In this document: piece after piece, positions 1 to 11,529 of the stretch
Numbering within the stretch: the stretch's first letter is position 1
Layout of the letters: every line of letters starts with the position of its first letter
Origin: Pomphorhynchus laevis
Taxonomy: Eukaryota; Acanthocephala; Palaeacanthocephala; Echinorhynchida; Pomphorhynchidae
DNA length: 64,000 nucleotides
Assembly (NCBI GenBank): GCA_012934845.2
Contig: WNNJ02000947.1
Span: 19,903-83,902 of the forward strand
Direction: 5' to 3'
Position numbers and translations under genes: made by a program
Notes under the pieces: generated by a model
Seen by the model: the letters and a program-made list of their open reading frames with translations, nothing else
What the model was told of the DNA's origin: nothing
Database searches by the model: none

Positions 1-360
1 TGATTTCTGATTTCCTAATCGAATAAAAATTGAATGAAAATCGAATATTTTAATTGACAAATTCATTTTTCTTTTAATCATTTGTTCTCAGACTATCTAG
101 TAAATTGTTTTTAAAAGCTTTAAGTAAACTTGTTATTTTTCATATTTATCGTTATAGTAAATATACGTTATGAAAAGTATCAAAGAAATATTCCTAAAAA
201 ATATTATGGAATATTTTAGAGTATGTGGCTGATAATTGTCGTCAGTTGACGGAAATTTTATCGCTGTCGTTGCTTGTGTTCTCACATGATCTTTTAAGGA
301 TACATTTTTATAACTTATAAGTATAATTGTTGAAATGTGCTCCATAATCCTACTGCCGAA

Positions 361-895
361 TAAAATTAGGATGATCAAGAAAGCACATGGTTAGTTTAAA
401 GAGGCTAGGCCCATGCTACCACGTCATCGAATTCTCGGAGATGCCTTTTCAATATATCACAAGGCAGCCGAAATGACTGATGGTAATTCGTCCTGCTGAT
501 GAGTGCTGCCGGCTACCATCATATCGTCTAGGAGTGATAACGAAGTCTGCTATGCTTGTAATCGAACTCTGGTTTTGGCGAAATTCTTGATTATAAAACA
601 GTAGCTTGTAAGCTCCCTGCTTATAAAAATGTATCCTTCAAAGGATCCTCTGAGAAAGCAAGTAAAATTTCCTGCTGAATAAATTAGGATAATCCGGAAA
701 GAACGTTATTAGTTTAAAGAGTCAATGCCCATGCTACCACGTCAGCGAATTTTCGGAGATGCTTTTCAAATATATCGAAATGCAGCCAAAACGACTGATG
801 GTAGTTCACCCTACTAATGAGTGTTGCCGGCCACCATCATATCGCCCAGGAGTGATAACGAAGTCTGCTCTGCTAGTAATCAAAATCTGGTTTGA
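361..895. repeat. diverged direct repeat pair, about 210 bp each
   Basis: Two related units lie at about 361-570 and 680-895 in the same orientation. Both share the blocks CCCATGCTACCACGTCA, CGGAGATGC, CCATCATATCG and GGAGTGATAACGAAGTCTGCT. Many substitutions separate them, so the duplication is old. A short stretch before the second unit (about 625-672, ATGTATCCTT...AAAATTT) matches the reverse complement of 250-315, so an inverted piece accompanies the pair. No coding sense or family was recognised; a degraded non-autonomous transposon is possible. Confidence 0.6.
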
Positions 896-1555
896 TTTCT
901 GGCATCAGTTTCAATTATACGTTCACAATATCTGATACTCTGATATATATGATAGCTGATACTATGATAAGTATAAGCTTCGATTACGTTGGTTATCAAA
1001 ATGTTGATTAAATCAAGGCAATTTTAATTTCTGGTGTTCCGTTTCGGCAATTTCACATGTAATATATTAATATATATAATATAACATATAACATTGCATA
1101 ATAATGATGTAATAATAAATTATTAATATTTTATAAAATATTAATATATTAATATATCAATATTGATATTGATATTAATAAAAGAGCAAGATTAAAATGT
1201 TAAATAAAATAATTTTGAATAACAAACGATAGATCACCAAAATTAAGTTGCTGAGAAATTTTCTTAAAGTCGATTTTGTGGTATTCCAATTGTCTGATCT
1301 TCTTAATTTCTTGTTACTTCGTTCTGTAAGAGGATGCTTCACTCCCAGATGTTCAAGCACTTTGTCGATAAACTTCTCCAAACACAATCGAATAACTTCA
1401 TTGAAAACTGAAATTTTGAAAAGGTAATCAAAAATAGAAATCAAAAGTAGATCTCCGGATTTAAGGTTAATCTTTATTGAAAAGTTAGCAGCTCTGTCGA
1501 TAGAAAATTTGAAACACATTTTTACCGAAATAAATTGCTTAATGATAAAGGCATG
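896..1555. other. AT-rich stretch, no recognised gene
   Basis: Mostly TA-rich sequence with runs of TATTAATAT. A 114-codon minus-strand frame at 1175-1519 is open but has no recognisable domain, and its C-terminal third is a low-complexity I/L/F run typical of AT-rich noncoding DNA. It could contain an exon, but nothing supports that. Confidence 0.4.
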
Positions 1556-1617
1556 TTAACCCTATAATATAGGGTTAATAGCTATTATAGGTGACCTAAA
1601 ATGGTCACCTATAATAG
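1556..1617. repeat. two adjacent perfect hairpins
   Basis: Positions 1556-1578 form TTAACCCTATA-A-TATAGGGTTAA (11-bp arms, 1-nt loop). Positions 1582-1617 form CTATTATAGGTGACC-TAAAAT-GGTCACCTATAATAG (15-bp arms, 6-nt loop). They are perfect and back to back in noncoding DNA. Confidence 0.9.
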
Positions 1618-2045
1618 TTGACAATTTTAGGGTCAATAATATGTGGCCAGAAATATTGTATTTGCATTCAATTCTTAATTTGCATTCATCTTATAATTAT
1701 TTGCGTTAAAAAGTATTTGGTTTTACTACAAATCATATTAAGGTTTTGTTTTCACAATAGTTGTAGTTGACATCAGCAGAAAAAAATTAAAGTTCATGAA
1801 AATAAAGTCCGTCGAACTATCGAACTTACATTGACTCATCTGACTGGAAAATTACCATAGGAGAAAATTTATCTCCATTTGCTAGACACACAGGAACAAA
1901 TAAAAAATAGAATTTATCATTTCCACTAATTCGTATTGATAAATTCGTGCCACTGTTTTCTCTACTTAATACAAATAATCATTCCATTCATATGAGGTTA
2001 TGTTAAACGTTATAGGAACCTCGTCAATAAATGAGATCCATCTTC

Positions 2046-2340
2046 CTACTGAACCTCTATGTAAACTGATCCGTTTATCAACAACTTCTCAGCTGAGAAG
2101 TTGTTGATTAGAGTTGTAGATGTAATTAATTAGTTGTAGATGTTTAGAAATAAATAAAATATTGAAAATGTGATAACTTAATTTCCAAATAGATCTACTA
2201 AACACTTCCTCATCAATATACCAACCTCTACAATCGACACTGGATACGTCCTTCATACGAACATTGCCTTTCGTCGTTACCACAGCGGTGAAAGCCTTTA
2301 CGACCTTTTTCAGATGGACCAGTTTTACTTGCTTGTTTTC
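2046..2340 (-). CDS. possible last exons of an unrecognised host gene
   Basis: On the minus strand an acceptor-like TTTTTTAAG precedes an open stretch at 2340-2178. It ends at a GT (GTTATC) in a plausible donor context. An 85-bp candidate intron (2177-2093) ends in CTTCTCAG. Joining the exons gives about 54 plus 15 codons ending in TAG at 2048-2046 (C-terminus ...NGSVYIEVQ). The product is unrecognised, upstream exons were not found, and another frame of the first exon is also open for about 45 codons, so the model is weak. The candidate acceptor falls exactly at the centre of a perfect 32-bp palindrome (2077-2108). Chance open frames in AT-rich DNA are an alternative. Confidence 0.2.
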
Positions 2341-2539
2341 CTTAAAAAATTAAATCTAATAATAAACTAAATAATCTATTCAATTGAAATTCTAACCACT
2401 TTTCAATGCTGACTTGAAGTGATCACTCGAAAAAATATTTATGGTGATTTATTTAGCGCCGTCAGATAACGATCAAATATAACAATAGAATCTTAAGGAT
2501 ACAAAAGTTATATTCTAACACAAAGTATATTATTTACTA

Positions 2540-3700
2540 TATATTCTTAAAAATTTGTAATTTATAGTTTAAATTTATTTTTAATATTATTGTGTTGATT
2601 TATATATTTTTCTATTTTCTGTTTAATGGTATTTTTATAGTAACCTACTTTAAAATATGCATTTATTAAATTATTTAAATGATTTATAAAACCCATATCA
2701 TTATATATTATGTCTGGATAAATTTGTTCAATTATTGAATAAAAATTATTGTTAAATACTAATATCATAATTAACGTAATTTAAATTTCATATCTTAATA
2801 TGAGTTAAATACACATATTTAAAATATTTATTCGAAAGATATATATCTTTATATATTTACACATATCTTTACACATATTTCATATCTTTATATAGTCAAG
2901 ATTTAATATTAAAACAGTTATGAACAAATGCATGTTTTATATATTCATGCTTGGCATTGGAACACCTTTAACTTGTCTGAATATAAATATCCCTACTTTT
3001 AAATAATTTTGATTTATCAAAATACGGCTTCTATTCATTTAATTTTATCCATATAGTTATATTTATTTGATTGTTGAATTTTTGTTAAATAGGCGTTATA
3101 GTGATTATATTATTTAGATTTAGTTTTTACACAGTTACGAACAGATTCATATCCTATAAAGCTTAAAAACAAGTCAGCTATAATTGGGCTACTATTACCA
3201 CATGTTGGAACACCTTTTACTTGTCTAAATATAGATGTCCCTACTTTTAAATAATTTTGATTTATCAAAATATTTAAGGATTCTATTAATTCAATTTTAT
3301 CCATATATTTATATTTATTTGATGGTTTAATTTTTGTTAGATAGGCGTTATAATTATTATAACATATATATGTATATCTTTTTCCGAATATAAGATTAAT
3401 TAGTTTCACTAACGCTTCTTTAATATCTACTAAATCTAGATTTGTATAAAGCGTACTAAAATCGTATGTATTTATATTTTGAAATTTTTTATGAATCAAA
3501 ACTAAGGCTATTGGATAAATTTGTTCGCTTATTGAATAAAAATTATTGGAATTAAATACACATATACTATCAATATATCGGAACATATAATTCATATGTT
3601 TATATAATTTAGATTCATATTTTATGCTGTTCTGAACAAATTCACGTTCAAAAATATATTTATATGTTATATTGCTTAGAAATGTACGTTTATTCGATAA
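2540..3700 (-). mobile_element. Penelope-like element fragments, two partial copies in tandem
   Basis: The better piece (3595-3110) reads 161 codons with the Penelope-type reverse transcriptase signature YDFSTLYTNL (motif A). It is followed by GVPTCGNSSPIIADLFLS (motif B region), both characteristic of PLE RTs rather than LINEs. A second partial copy at about 3105-2540 repeats the block around Q(V)KGVP and the block FYSI-EQIYP, with order disturbed, so two copies in one orientation are fused or rearranged. Neither contains a whole RT and no GIY-YIG domain is seen here. The 2508-2595 flank is also found near 49925-49995. The fragments are inactive. Confidence 0.75.
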
Positions 3701-4549
3701 GAGCGTAAACTTAAAGAATAATATTTATGTATTAGATACAAGTGAGTGGGTATTTGCTGAATAAACATTTTGAAAGTAAATTGTGCAGAAGATCATTCTG
3801 CAACACTGTTTCATGATATAAGTTCATAATATTCTACTACACACATATAGGTAGACAAAAATAGTGATCAGATATATTTTAAGAAATTCACAAACTTTTA
3901 AGGTAACCACCGTTTTTCTGATATTTTGTACTTTTCGCACCTACACAATCTATGAAGATAATTCATTGAATCAGATTCAGTGAATTATAGTATTAATATA
4001 AATTTAAAAAACTTGGTTTAAATTTAAAAAACTTAGTTACGTTTAATGGAAATTTGAATTCATCTATAGCAAAGGCTCGCTTAACTTACCAATAAACATT
4101 TTAGCTTTTCTAAATCATCAATTTTGATAGTTTCTTCAGAATTCTAAATAAGATGGATTTAAGATTGATGTAAAATCAATCTTAAATTATGTATTGTAAT
4201 ACCTTTTTTGGAAAGGATTTGTTGCTTGCTTGTCGTTTTTTCTGCTTAATTGACTTTCGTTTAACGATCATTTCTGACTTACTGATTTACAATCTACAAA
4301 TACAATATAATTATGTAATTATAAATTTCTTTAAAGTAATCATTTTGTTTTCATTAACTGAGTAATTAGCCGAATGCGGAGAGGCAAAGTGGCCAAATAA
4401 ATTATGGCTTCATTAACTGAATAATTAAAAAACGTGAACAGGTTGCTTTAAGCATTCGTTACTTTGAGCGTCCAAGGAAACACTATAACTATTGGCGGTA
4501 GTAATTTATACAACAAGCGCTTGAGGTAATTACTAATTAAGAACGTGTT
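3701..4549. other. noncoding, one perfect hairpin
   Basis: No gene is seen. A hairpin at 4157-4187 has 13-bp arms (ATTTAAGATTGAT / ATCAATCTTAAAT) and a 5-nt loop. A short tandem duplication of AATTTAAAAAACTTGGTT lies at about 4002-4037. Confidence 0.5.
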
Positions 4550-5245
4550 TCCTCTGGTCTAGTTGACAGTCTAGTTTTCCTAGGCTTCCATTTCGACAAC
4601 AATCTTTCACTTAAATTTTTCGTTAGATATAAAGTACGCTCATCTACCTTGATTCCACAACCTCCGTCAAATTCGTAGATTGATTGATTTATTTTCACGT
4701 ATGACTCTTATATCTTCTCTCCTTTTTTTCTAGACTCGATTATTGTCTTAGTCTATTTTCCAACTCACCTAAATCATTCTTCTTTCCCTACAACGCATCA
4801 TCAACGCAGCCGTCCGAACTCTCCTCCGTCTTCGTCGTTTTGATCATACATCTCACCATCTTGCTTCTCTCGATTTACCTACAATTTATTGTCGTGTACA
4901 AATTCGTCTTATCCTCATTGTTTTCAGTTTTGTTACTTTTCCTACCCCTTCATTTATCAACCTTCCTTTTCTCGACAATTCTCGTCATGTTTACTGCTCC
5001 TTGCGTTCACGTAATTCCCTCCTTTTAAATGTCCCAAACTACTCTACCTATTTTGGCTTCCGATACTTCCTTGTATCTGCTAATTCATATACGCAAATCA
5101 ACTTTAATGCCGTGCCTCAAACGCCAAATCCGATCCAAATTAAACAATTTAAGTAATTTATCTGTATGACTTTTGCTATTTTTGGTAGTTAGTGGACTTG
5201 TAAAAGTGCAGCTAGCACGCATTTGCTACTTAAAATAAATTATTA
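4550..5245 (+). mobile_element. LINE family gamma, 5'-truncated copy
   Basis: Broken reading frames match the C-terminal part of the RT in the next copy: a block like SLVFLGFHFDNNLSLKFFV, then RLDYCLSLFSNSPKS. The piece ends in a 3' tail related to ACGCATTTGCTAC...AAATAAAT, which recurs at the ends of the other gamma pieces (about 5995-6020 and 59925-59950, plus the reverse complement near 28950 and 55560). Several frameshifts and stops make it dead. The RT type resembles jockey/CR1-group LINEs; the exact clade was not assigned. Confidence 0.65.
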
Positions 5246-5289
5246 TATCTCAAGAGATTTTAAAAAAATAATATAAAAAAATATTATAT

Positions 5290-6025
5290 CTCCTCCCATG
5301 TATCTTTTACCACATCGATCATCCCCATAGTACACAATCTCACTTTCTTAGGCTTCCATTTCGGTGATCATATTTCCTTTAAACCCTTCGTCCGTGACAA
5401 GGTCCGCTCATCTAACTTAATTATCCGTGACATCCGCCTTATCTGCCCCCTTATCGACTTCCGTTAATGTATGTCTCTCCTTTCATCGCTTCTTTACCCT
5501 AAACTCGATTACTGCCTCAGCCTTTTCGCCAATTCTCCAAAATCCATCTTCATACACAAACAGCATATCATCAGTTCTGCGGTTCGAGTGCTTCTACGTA
5601 TTCGTCGCTTCAACCACTCATCAACATATCTTGCCCGACTCTCCTGGCTTTCCATCCACGTCCGCATCCAACTCCGCTTTTTTCTCGTAACTTTTCGGAT
5701 CATCGCTGTTGTATACCCATCGTTCATCAACCTCCTTTTCTTAGACGACATTTGCCTCACCTCTCTATCGCTGCGTTCACGTTATTACCTCGTACTCCAC
5801 GTTCCCAATTACTCCAACAACTGCGGTGTCCGATCCGTTTTCGTCGCAGCCCCACTCGTGTGGAATTAGCACCCTTTTGGCATCCGCCGCGCTTACTCAT
5901 TTATCGCATTCAAATACCGCCTCCTCTCCCACCTTCTCGATTAAAATTTTTTGTTTGTTGCTTTGTTTTCATGATCATAAAAGCGTGTGGTGGCACGCAT
6001 TTGCTACGTAAAAATAAATCCTTCT
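5290..6025 (+). mobile_element. LINE family gamma, 5'-truncated copy
   Basis: The frame at 5471-5869 (132 codons) carries the C-terminal RT region: LDYCLSLFANSPKS, then a stretch rich in R-L-W, YLARLSWLSIHVRIQLRFF and PNYSNNCGVRSVF. The same segment appears on the minus strand at 29014-29612 and 55610-55876. It ends in GTGGTGGCACGCATTTGCT followed by ACGTAAAAATAAAT, the family's 3' end. It lies in tandem with the preceding gamma copy, about 45 bp apart. Frames are broken, so it is a dead 5' truncation. Confidence 0.7.
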
Positions 6026-6254
6026 TTTTTTATATGTCCACCCATTTAGTGTATTCGACACGACCAATTAACTATAACGAACAATCAAGTTGTCCACACC
6101 AACCCCAAAATTAATTTACTGCTTACACAAACGCATATATTGCAGCCAAATCACTTGTGTCGTGTAGATGATTATTCGGTTGTTTACTTATAATAGTAAA
6201 TTACAAATACTTGTGTTATTAGTCAATAATTGATTTATATTTTTGTCTTTTTTC

Positions 6255-9200
6255 ATAAGTAAATAAAGATTTTCTTAATAAGTGCACAAAAAGACAAAGG
6301 TCAAAAAGACAAAGACGATCCATTAGCCAAGTATTCCTATATAACGGCATCAGGCCCAGCGGAATCTGAGCCCTCTAGCCAATCCAACTCGCCACCTTTC
6401 GACTGAAGCACCTGGGGTCTCTACCCCCCCCCCGAAGAGTCCAATCGATGCGGACTATGCTCGATAATCTCGAAATGAGGAGCTTGAGAAACCTTAGTAT
6501 TTGATCAGGGGACGTCCTCTTGAAAAGAAGACAAATCCCGAGAAAGCCCAAGTGCCCCCAGAGGCACATCTGAGTTTTCCCTTTCAATGACAGATGCTGG
6601 GCCCATTTCAGGACCCACATATCTCTCTTCAGGGTACGTTTGAGTCTTTTCAGATCAGCTTTAGCTTACCAGTTCACAGTAATCGTGAACCTCAGGTATT
6701 TTACTCGACCTGTGAAGGTAGAAAGTGGTTGATTAGTCAATATGGAAGATAGAGCTGATAGTGCTATTTTTTTTAAAGATTAGCAGTAATCGTGAACCTC
6801 AGGTATTTTACTCGACTTGTGAAGGTAGAAAGTGGTTGATTAGTCAATATGGAAGACATAGCTGAGAGTGCTAATCTTTTTAATTTTTGTCTTTGTCACA
6901 TGGGGACCATGAAAGACGACCACCCGCGATTTGGATGAATTCAGAATTAGATTGGATGGGGTCAGCTGGTCTTTTAGTTTTAAAAAGAAACGGCTGATTT
7001 CCGATACTACATCTTTGCACATGCGTCCAGAGAACAGGGCTGTGGTATCATAAGCGTATACGACTAGATGTTGATCAGTTTAAAATTATTGAATAATACA
7101 ATGATGGAAGTAATATATAAGATAGGAGAAAGTGTGGAACTTTGAGGCACAACTGTAATAGGATAGAACTGACCATCATCAGGGTCGTCTTCATAGTAGA
7201 ACCGTTTGGTGTACAGCAATATCTCCACCCTGTTAACAATTCTCGCGAGCAGCCAGATGGACCGGAGAGAGGAGATAACACTGGGAATTGAGATGCGGTC
7301 AAATGCATCGGAAAAGTCATGAAAAACAGCCACAGCAAGCTGATGACTGTTATACTGACAAAACTGATACATTTCACCAATTGCTAAATGGACCGAGGGC
7401 ATTTTGACATACCCATGAAAACTCGATGGAATCAAGTTACGCCCACTTAAATGGACGCGGATTCTACACGCAAGTGCTTTGTCGTAGATTGAGATGAGGG
7501 AGTTTTGAATCATAATAGGCTATAGGTCTTTAATACATGATACCAGAATACGCTTTGGTAAAAATAATCTACAACTAATATTGATGCCCGCTACATCGGT
7601 TGGTGAGGCTAAAGGCATTATGACGGCCAATTCTTTTCTTTGATCGGTTGTCAAAAGCTGACATATCCGAGAAGTGGAGCGACGGATTTGGAGGCGGCCG
7701 AAAGAGGACCCCAAGAGTTGAGGATATCTGTAACAGATAAGTCCCTGCTCATGCAGTAACCACAAGACGGGATTGGTTAGGGAGATTGAGTGGCTCCATA
7801 GTTATGTAGATCCTTCCAGCGGACAAACTTCTCCTTCTTAAATATCTTCCGAAAGGAAGACTGAGAAGGGTTAAGGTAAGCAAGGCTCGCCCTATCCCTG
7901 CTCAGCTGGAATCTATATCTAGAGCTCCAGTATTCATTCGAGAGGGTGTCTGACGGAAGCAGAGAGATTGGAAAGGTGAAGCATTTTGGCCAGGACCTTG
8001 AGTTTTGTTAGAGTGGGATTGTATAAACGACCTTGATAGGTAGTCGAGAGAAACGCGGTAGCTTGCGAAGAGAGAAAGGAATTAAATTCGGTTAAACTCT
8101 TATTACCAATTCTGGGAAAGAGTTGGATAGCCGCCTGAAAGAAAGCAACTCAGATGGGATCAAAGTGAAACTTCTAAGCAACGTATTTTCTTCAATCCTA
8201 CAGCGAATCAGGTCATGAGAGGTGGACAGTTGTTGACGCGACTACTCAGTGCAGATGGGTTTTAACAACCACATCTTATGAAGCAGTAAAATGTCGAGGA
8301 GAGAATTGGTTGTTGAGCAATGAAAGGTGGGGGACGGTGGTTTGTGAATAAGGTAGTCGTTCCTAGCTCTGCTGAGTGCTGTATTAATCCAACTACCAGT
8401 TATGTCGTTGAAGTCACCGAGTAACATGTCATAGCCACTACCCAAAATTAGCTTCATGAGCTCACGATTCTTGTGAATTTCACCTGGCCTGATACATATA
8501 TTGGATATACTGATACGTTTACTGTTCTTACAAAGTGATATAGCTAAACAAGACAGGGATGAACACGAATAGTTTAAAAGGAGAGATGATCTTAAGGAGC
8601 ATTTAAGTAAGCTTAAAAGATCTTGAGATGAAGAGGAGTGAAAAGGGGTTATGCAAGGAGTAAAGTGGTTGTAAATGTTCTCAGGGATAAATCGAGTAAT
8701 ATCATGGGGAAGACGGATAAACCCCGTCTCCTGAAGGACTATAACATCTGCATCTCTACCGGATAGACGGCTAGGGGCAGAAGCACCTCCAGAATTCCAC
8801 TGAAGGATATTCAGTGAAAAATTCTCTTGATTACTTTCATTGTGTTACGTCACCGGGAGTGGGATGCCCTCATCTGGCCCAAACCAGATGTGGGAAAGCT
8901 GCCCTTCCCACAACCGTCCAAACTAGGAGTCATTTGCCCACCGGCGTTATCATCATTTCCCAAAGAGGCTGCAACTATTTCCCGGCCATTATTCTTCTTG
9001 GTTAACTTGATGGAGTCCAGACTCTGTTTAGAAGCATTTCGCTTTTTTGAAGATCGGGCTTTCTTTGAGTATGTCGTAACATTCGTCGTTAAAGGAGAAC
9101 GTAACTCCTCAAACTTAGCCACAAGGTATTGAGTTAAAGTTCTCAGGTCGTTCATATTGGTCTGTTACCTAGCATCTATAAGCTTTATGATATTAGTGTT

Positions 9201-9990
9201 TATCATTGTAATATCGGAAGATCTATTGGCCAAGCAGGCATCAGCGAAGTTAGCCGTTTTGCGAGGTGATCCACAATGCCGCTTATTGTAGTCTTTAAAG
9301 AAGCTACATTTTCTGGACCAAGAAGGATGTTCACCGCCGCAGTTAGAACATTGGGAGGCAATACGCACTTCCCTGAATAAATTTCAGATGATCCGCAGAC
9401 CCCACATGTATGGGGCCGATTGCAATTAGAAGCACAATGCCCCATTGATGACATCCATTACAACGGGGGTACGTCGGGTGATCGGAGTCTATAAGTGTGA
9501 ATAACAAATTGTGCCCCAGAAAGGGGTTACATGCACTGTTTGATAAGCATTCAGCCTGGTTAACCGACGTTGAGCAAAACGCAATTGGTAATGGGAGGCC
9601 GTTTCTACCCGAGATAGAACGTATATTATGTACTTTATGAGTAGATTCTAAAGCCCTTGCATCTTCCTCTGACATTAAGGGCGGAAAAATGTTTATTTTT
9701 AAAGAAGCCTGAATAGGCTTCTTTAAATAAGTCTGATATTTTTAAAAATATCTTATTGAATTGAATAAAATTTTATTTTTGTAAGCAACAGTTAACTAAC
9801 TCAGGAACTTATTAAATAGGTTCTGTCTTTTGAAAGGTTGTAGAAGTTTCACTATAACAAGGTTTACCAATTTTGGCACAGGAGGTAGTTCTCCCTCCGT
9901 GCTTAAGACCAAAAACTGAGAAGAAACATTACTTACCCCTTTATCTGTAGCAGGAATAATTGTTTCCATTGAGCGCTTTGATCCTCCGAT
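6255..9990 (-). mobile_element. LINE family alpha (I/R1-like), copy A, near full length, broken
   Basis: Read on the minus strand, ORF1 begins about 9990 with a segment like STEGELPPVPKLVNLVIVK. It continues through a basic region to three CCHC-type knuckles (for example RCNGCHQWG..., HTCGVCGSSEIYSGKC, CSNCGGEHPSWSRKC) at about 9465-9200. ORF2 follows: endonuclease remnants (LGSGYDMLLGDFNDITGSW at 8457-8390) and RT (FHDFSDAFDRIS near 7310). The polymerase motif reads YAYD where the family has YADD, so a catalytic Asp is lost. Many frameshifts and stops are present. The 3' end is near 6255, in sequence like the other alpha tails (AAGAAAATCTTTATT). ORF1 zinc knuckles plus this RT place it in the I/R1/jockey group. 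Confidence 0.75.
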
Positions 9991-10009
9991 AATTACTTTT
10001 GCACTGCAC

Positions 10010-11500
10010 TATCCCTACATAATTATGGAGCCACTCAATCACCCCAACACATCCCGCCTTGGGGTAACTTCAGGAGCAGGGACTTATCTGTTACAGATAT
10101 CCTTAACTCCTGGAGGCACTTCCGGGCTTCTCAAAATGCGTATCTCCACTATCTTATCGGGTCTGTCAGCTTTTGACAGCCGATCAAAGAAGAGAAGTGG
10201 CCATCACAATGCTTTTAGCCTCACCATCCGATGTAGCCGGCATCGATATTAGTCGTAGAATTTTTTTACCAAAGCGTAGTCCGGTTTCATGTCCTAAAGA
10301 TCTGCGACCCATTTCGATTCAAAACTCCCTCATCTCCATATACGAAAAAGCGCTTGAGCGTAGAATCCGCGACCAATTAAGTAGGCATAATTTGATCCCA
10401 CCATGTTTTCATGGGTTTGTCAAAGGACGCTCGGTTCATTCAGCAATTGGTGAAGTACATCAGTTTTGTAGGGATAATAGCCATCAACTAGCTATGGCTG
10501 TTTTCCTTGACTTTTCTGCTGCATTTGACCGCATTTCCATTCCCTTTGTTATCTCCTCTCTCAGGTCCCTCGGGTTGCCTGCGAGAATTGTTAACAGGGT
10601 GGAGATATTACTGTATACCAAGCGGTTCTACTATGAAGACGACCCTGATGCGCGTCAGTTCTACCCTATTACGGGTGTGCCTCAAGGATCCCCACTTTCT
10701 CCTATCTTATATCTTGCTGCCTCCATTGTACTATTCAAGAATTTTAAACGTGATCAACATCTAGTGGTATACGCTGATGATATGCCCTGTTCTCTGGACG
10801 TAGGTGCAAAGATGTCGCCTCGGACATCAGCCGTTTCTTTTTAAGATTAACAGATCAGCTGACCACACCCAATCTTATCTTAAATTCATCCAAATCGCAG
10901 GTAGTTGTCTTTCATGGCACCCCTGCGACAAAGAAAAAATTAAAGAGACTAGCACTCTCAGCTCTATCTTCCATATTGACTAATCAACCACTCCCTACCT
11001 TCACAAGTCGAGTAAAATACCTAAGGTTCACTGTTACGGTGAACTGGTCGGCGAAAGTTGACATGTATAGACTTAAACGTATCCTGAAGAAAGCTAGGTG
11101 GGCCCTGAAACGGGATCAGCATATGTCGTTGAATGGGAAAACCCAAGTGCGCCTCTGAGGTGCTTGGGATATCTCGGGACTAGTCTTCTTTTCGAGAAGA
11201 CGTCCTCCAGAGCAAAGACTAAGGTTTCTCAAGCTCCTCATCTAGCTATTACCGAGCATAGTCCGCCTCGATTGGACTCTTCGGGAGGTGATAGACCCCG
11301 GGTGGTTCAGTCGAAGAGCGGCGTGTTGATTGGCTGGAGGGCTCAGATCCCGCTGGACCTGAGGCCGTGACATCATTATGAAGACTAAATGCTGTTATGA
11401 GTTGTCTTATCTGAACTGCAGTTGTTTTTTCTCATGTCCCTATTCGTATTTTTTAGTGGTTGTTATTTATTTAAGAAATTCCTTATTATTATAAAAATAG
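10010..11500 (+). mobile_element. LINE family alpha, copy B, 5'-truncated
   Basis: The copy starts abruptly in the middle of ORF2 (CTACATAATTATGGAGCCAC, equivalent to 41908-41930 in copy D) and runs to the 3' UTR. The frame 10173-10844 holds the RT core with RPISIQNSLISIYEKALERR, FLDFSAAFDRIS, GVPQGSPLSPILY and VVYADDM. Frameshifts follow. Its 5' end lies about 20 bp from the 5' end of copy A, in opposite orientation, so the two are head to head. The 3' UTR matches copy D (TTTAAGAAATTCCTTATTATT against TTTAAGAAAATCTTTTTTATT). Confidence 0.75.
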
Positions 11501-11529
11501 TAATTTTCACTTACAAATGTGCAGCATTT

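Noticed and set aside
490-560. CTGATGAG followed later by ACGAAG, hammerhead-like words in the first 210-bp repeat unit
   Set aside because: GAAA is absent, no stem II closes between the words, and the second unit has CTAATGAG, so the core is not conserved.
8827-9132. Plus-strand ORF of 101 codons within alpha copy A
   Set aside because: Antisense to the ORF1/ORF2 junction of the minus-strand LINE; the zinc knuckles on the other strand explain the region.
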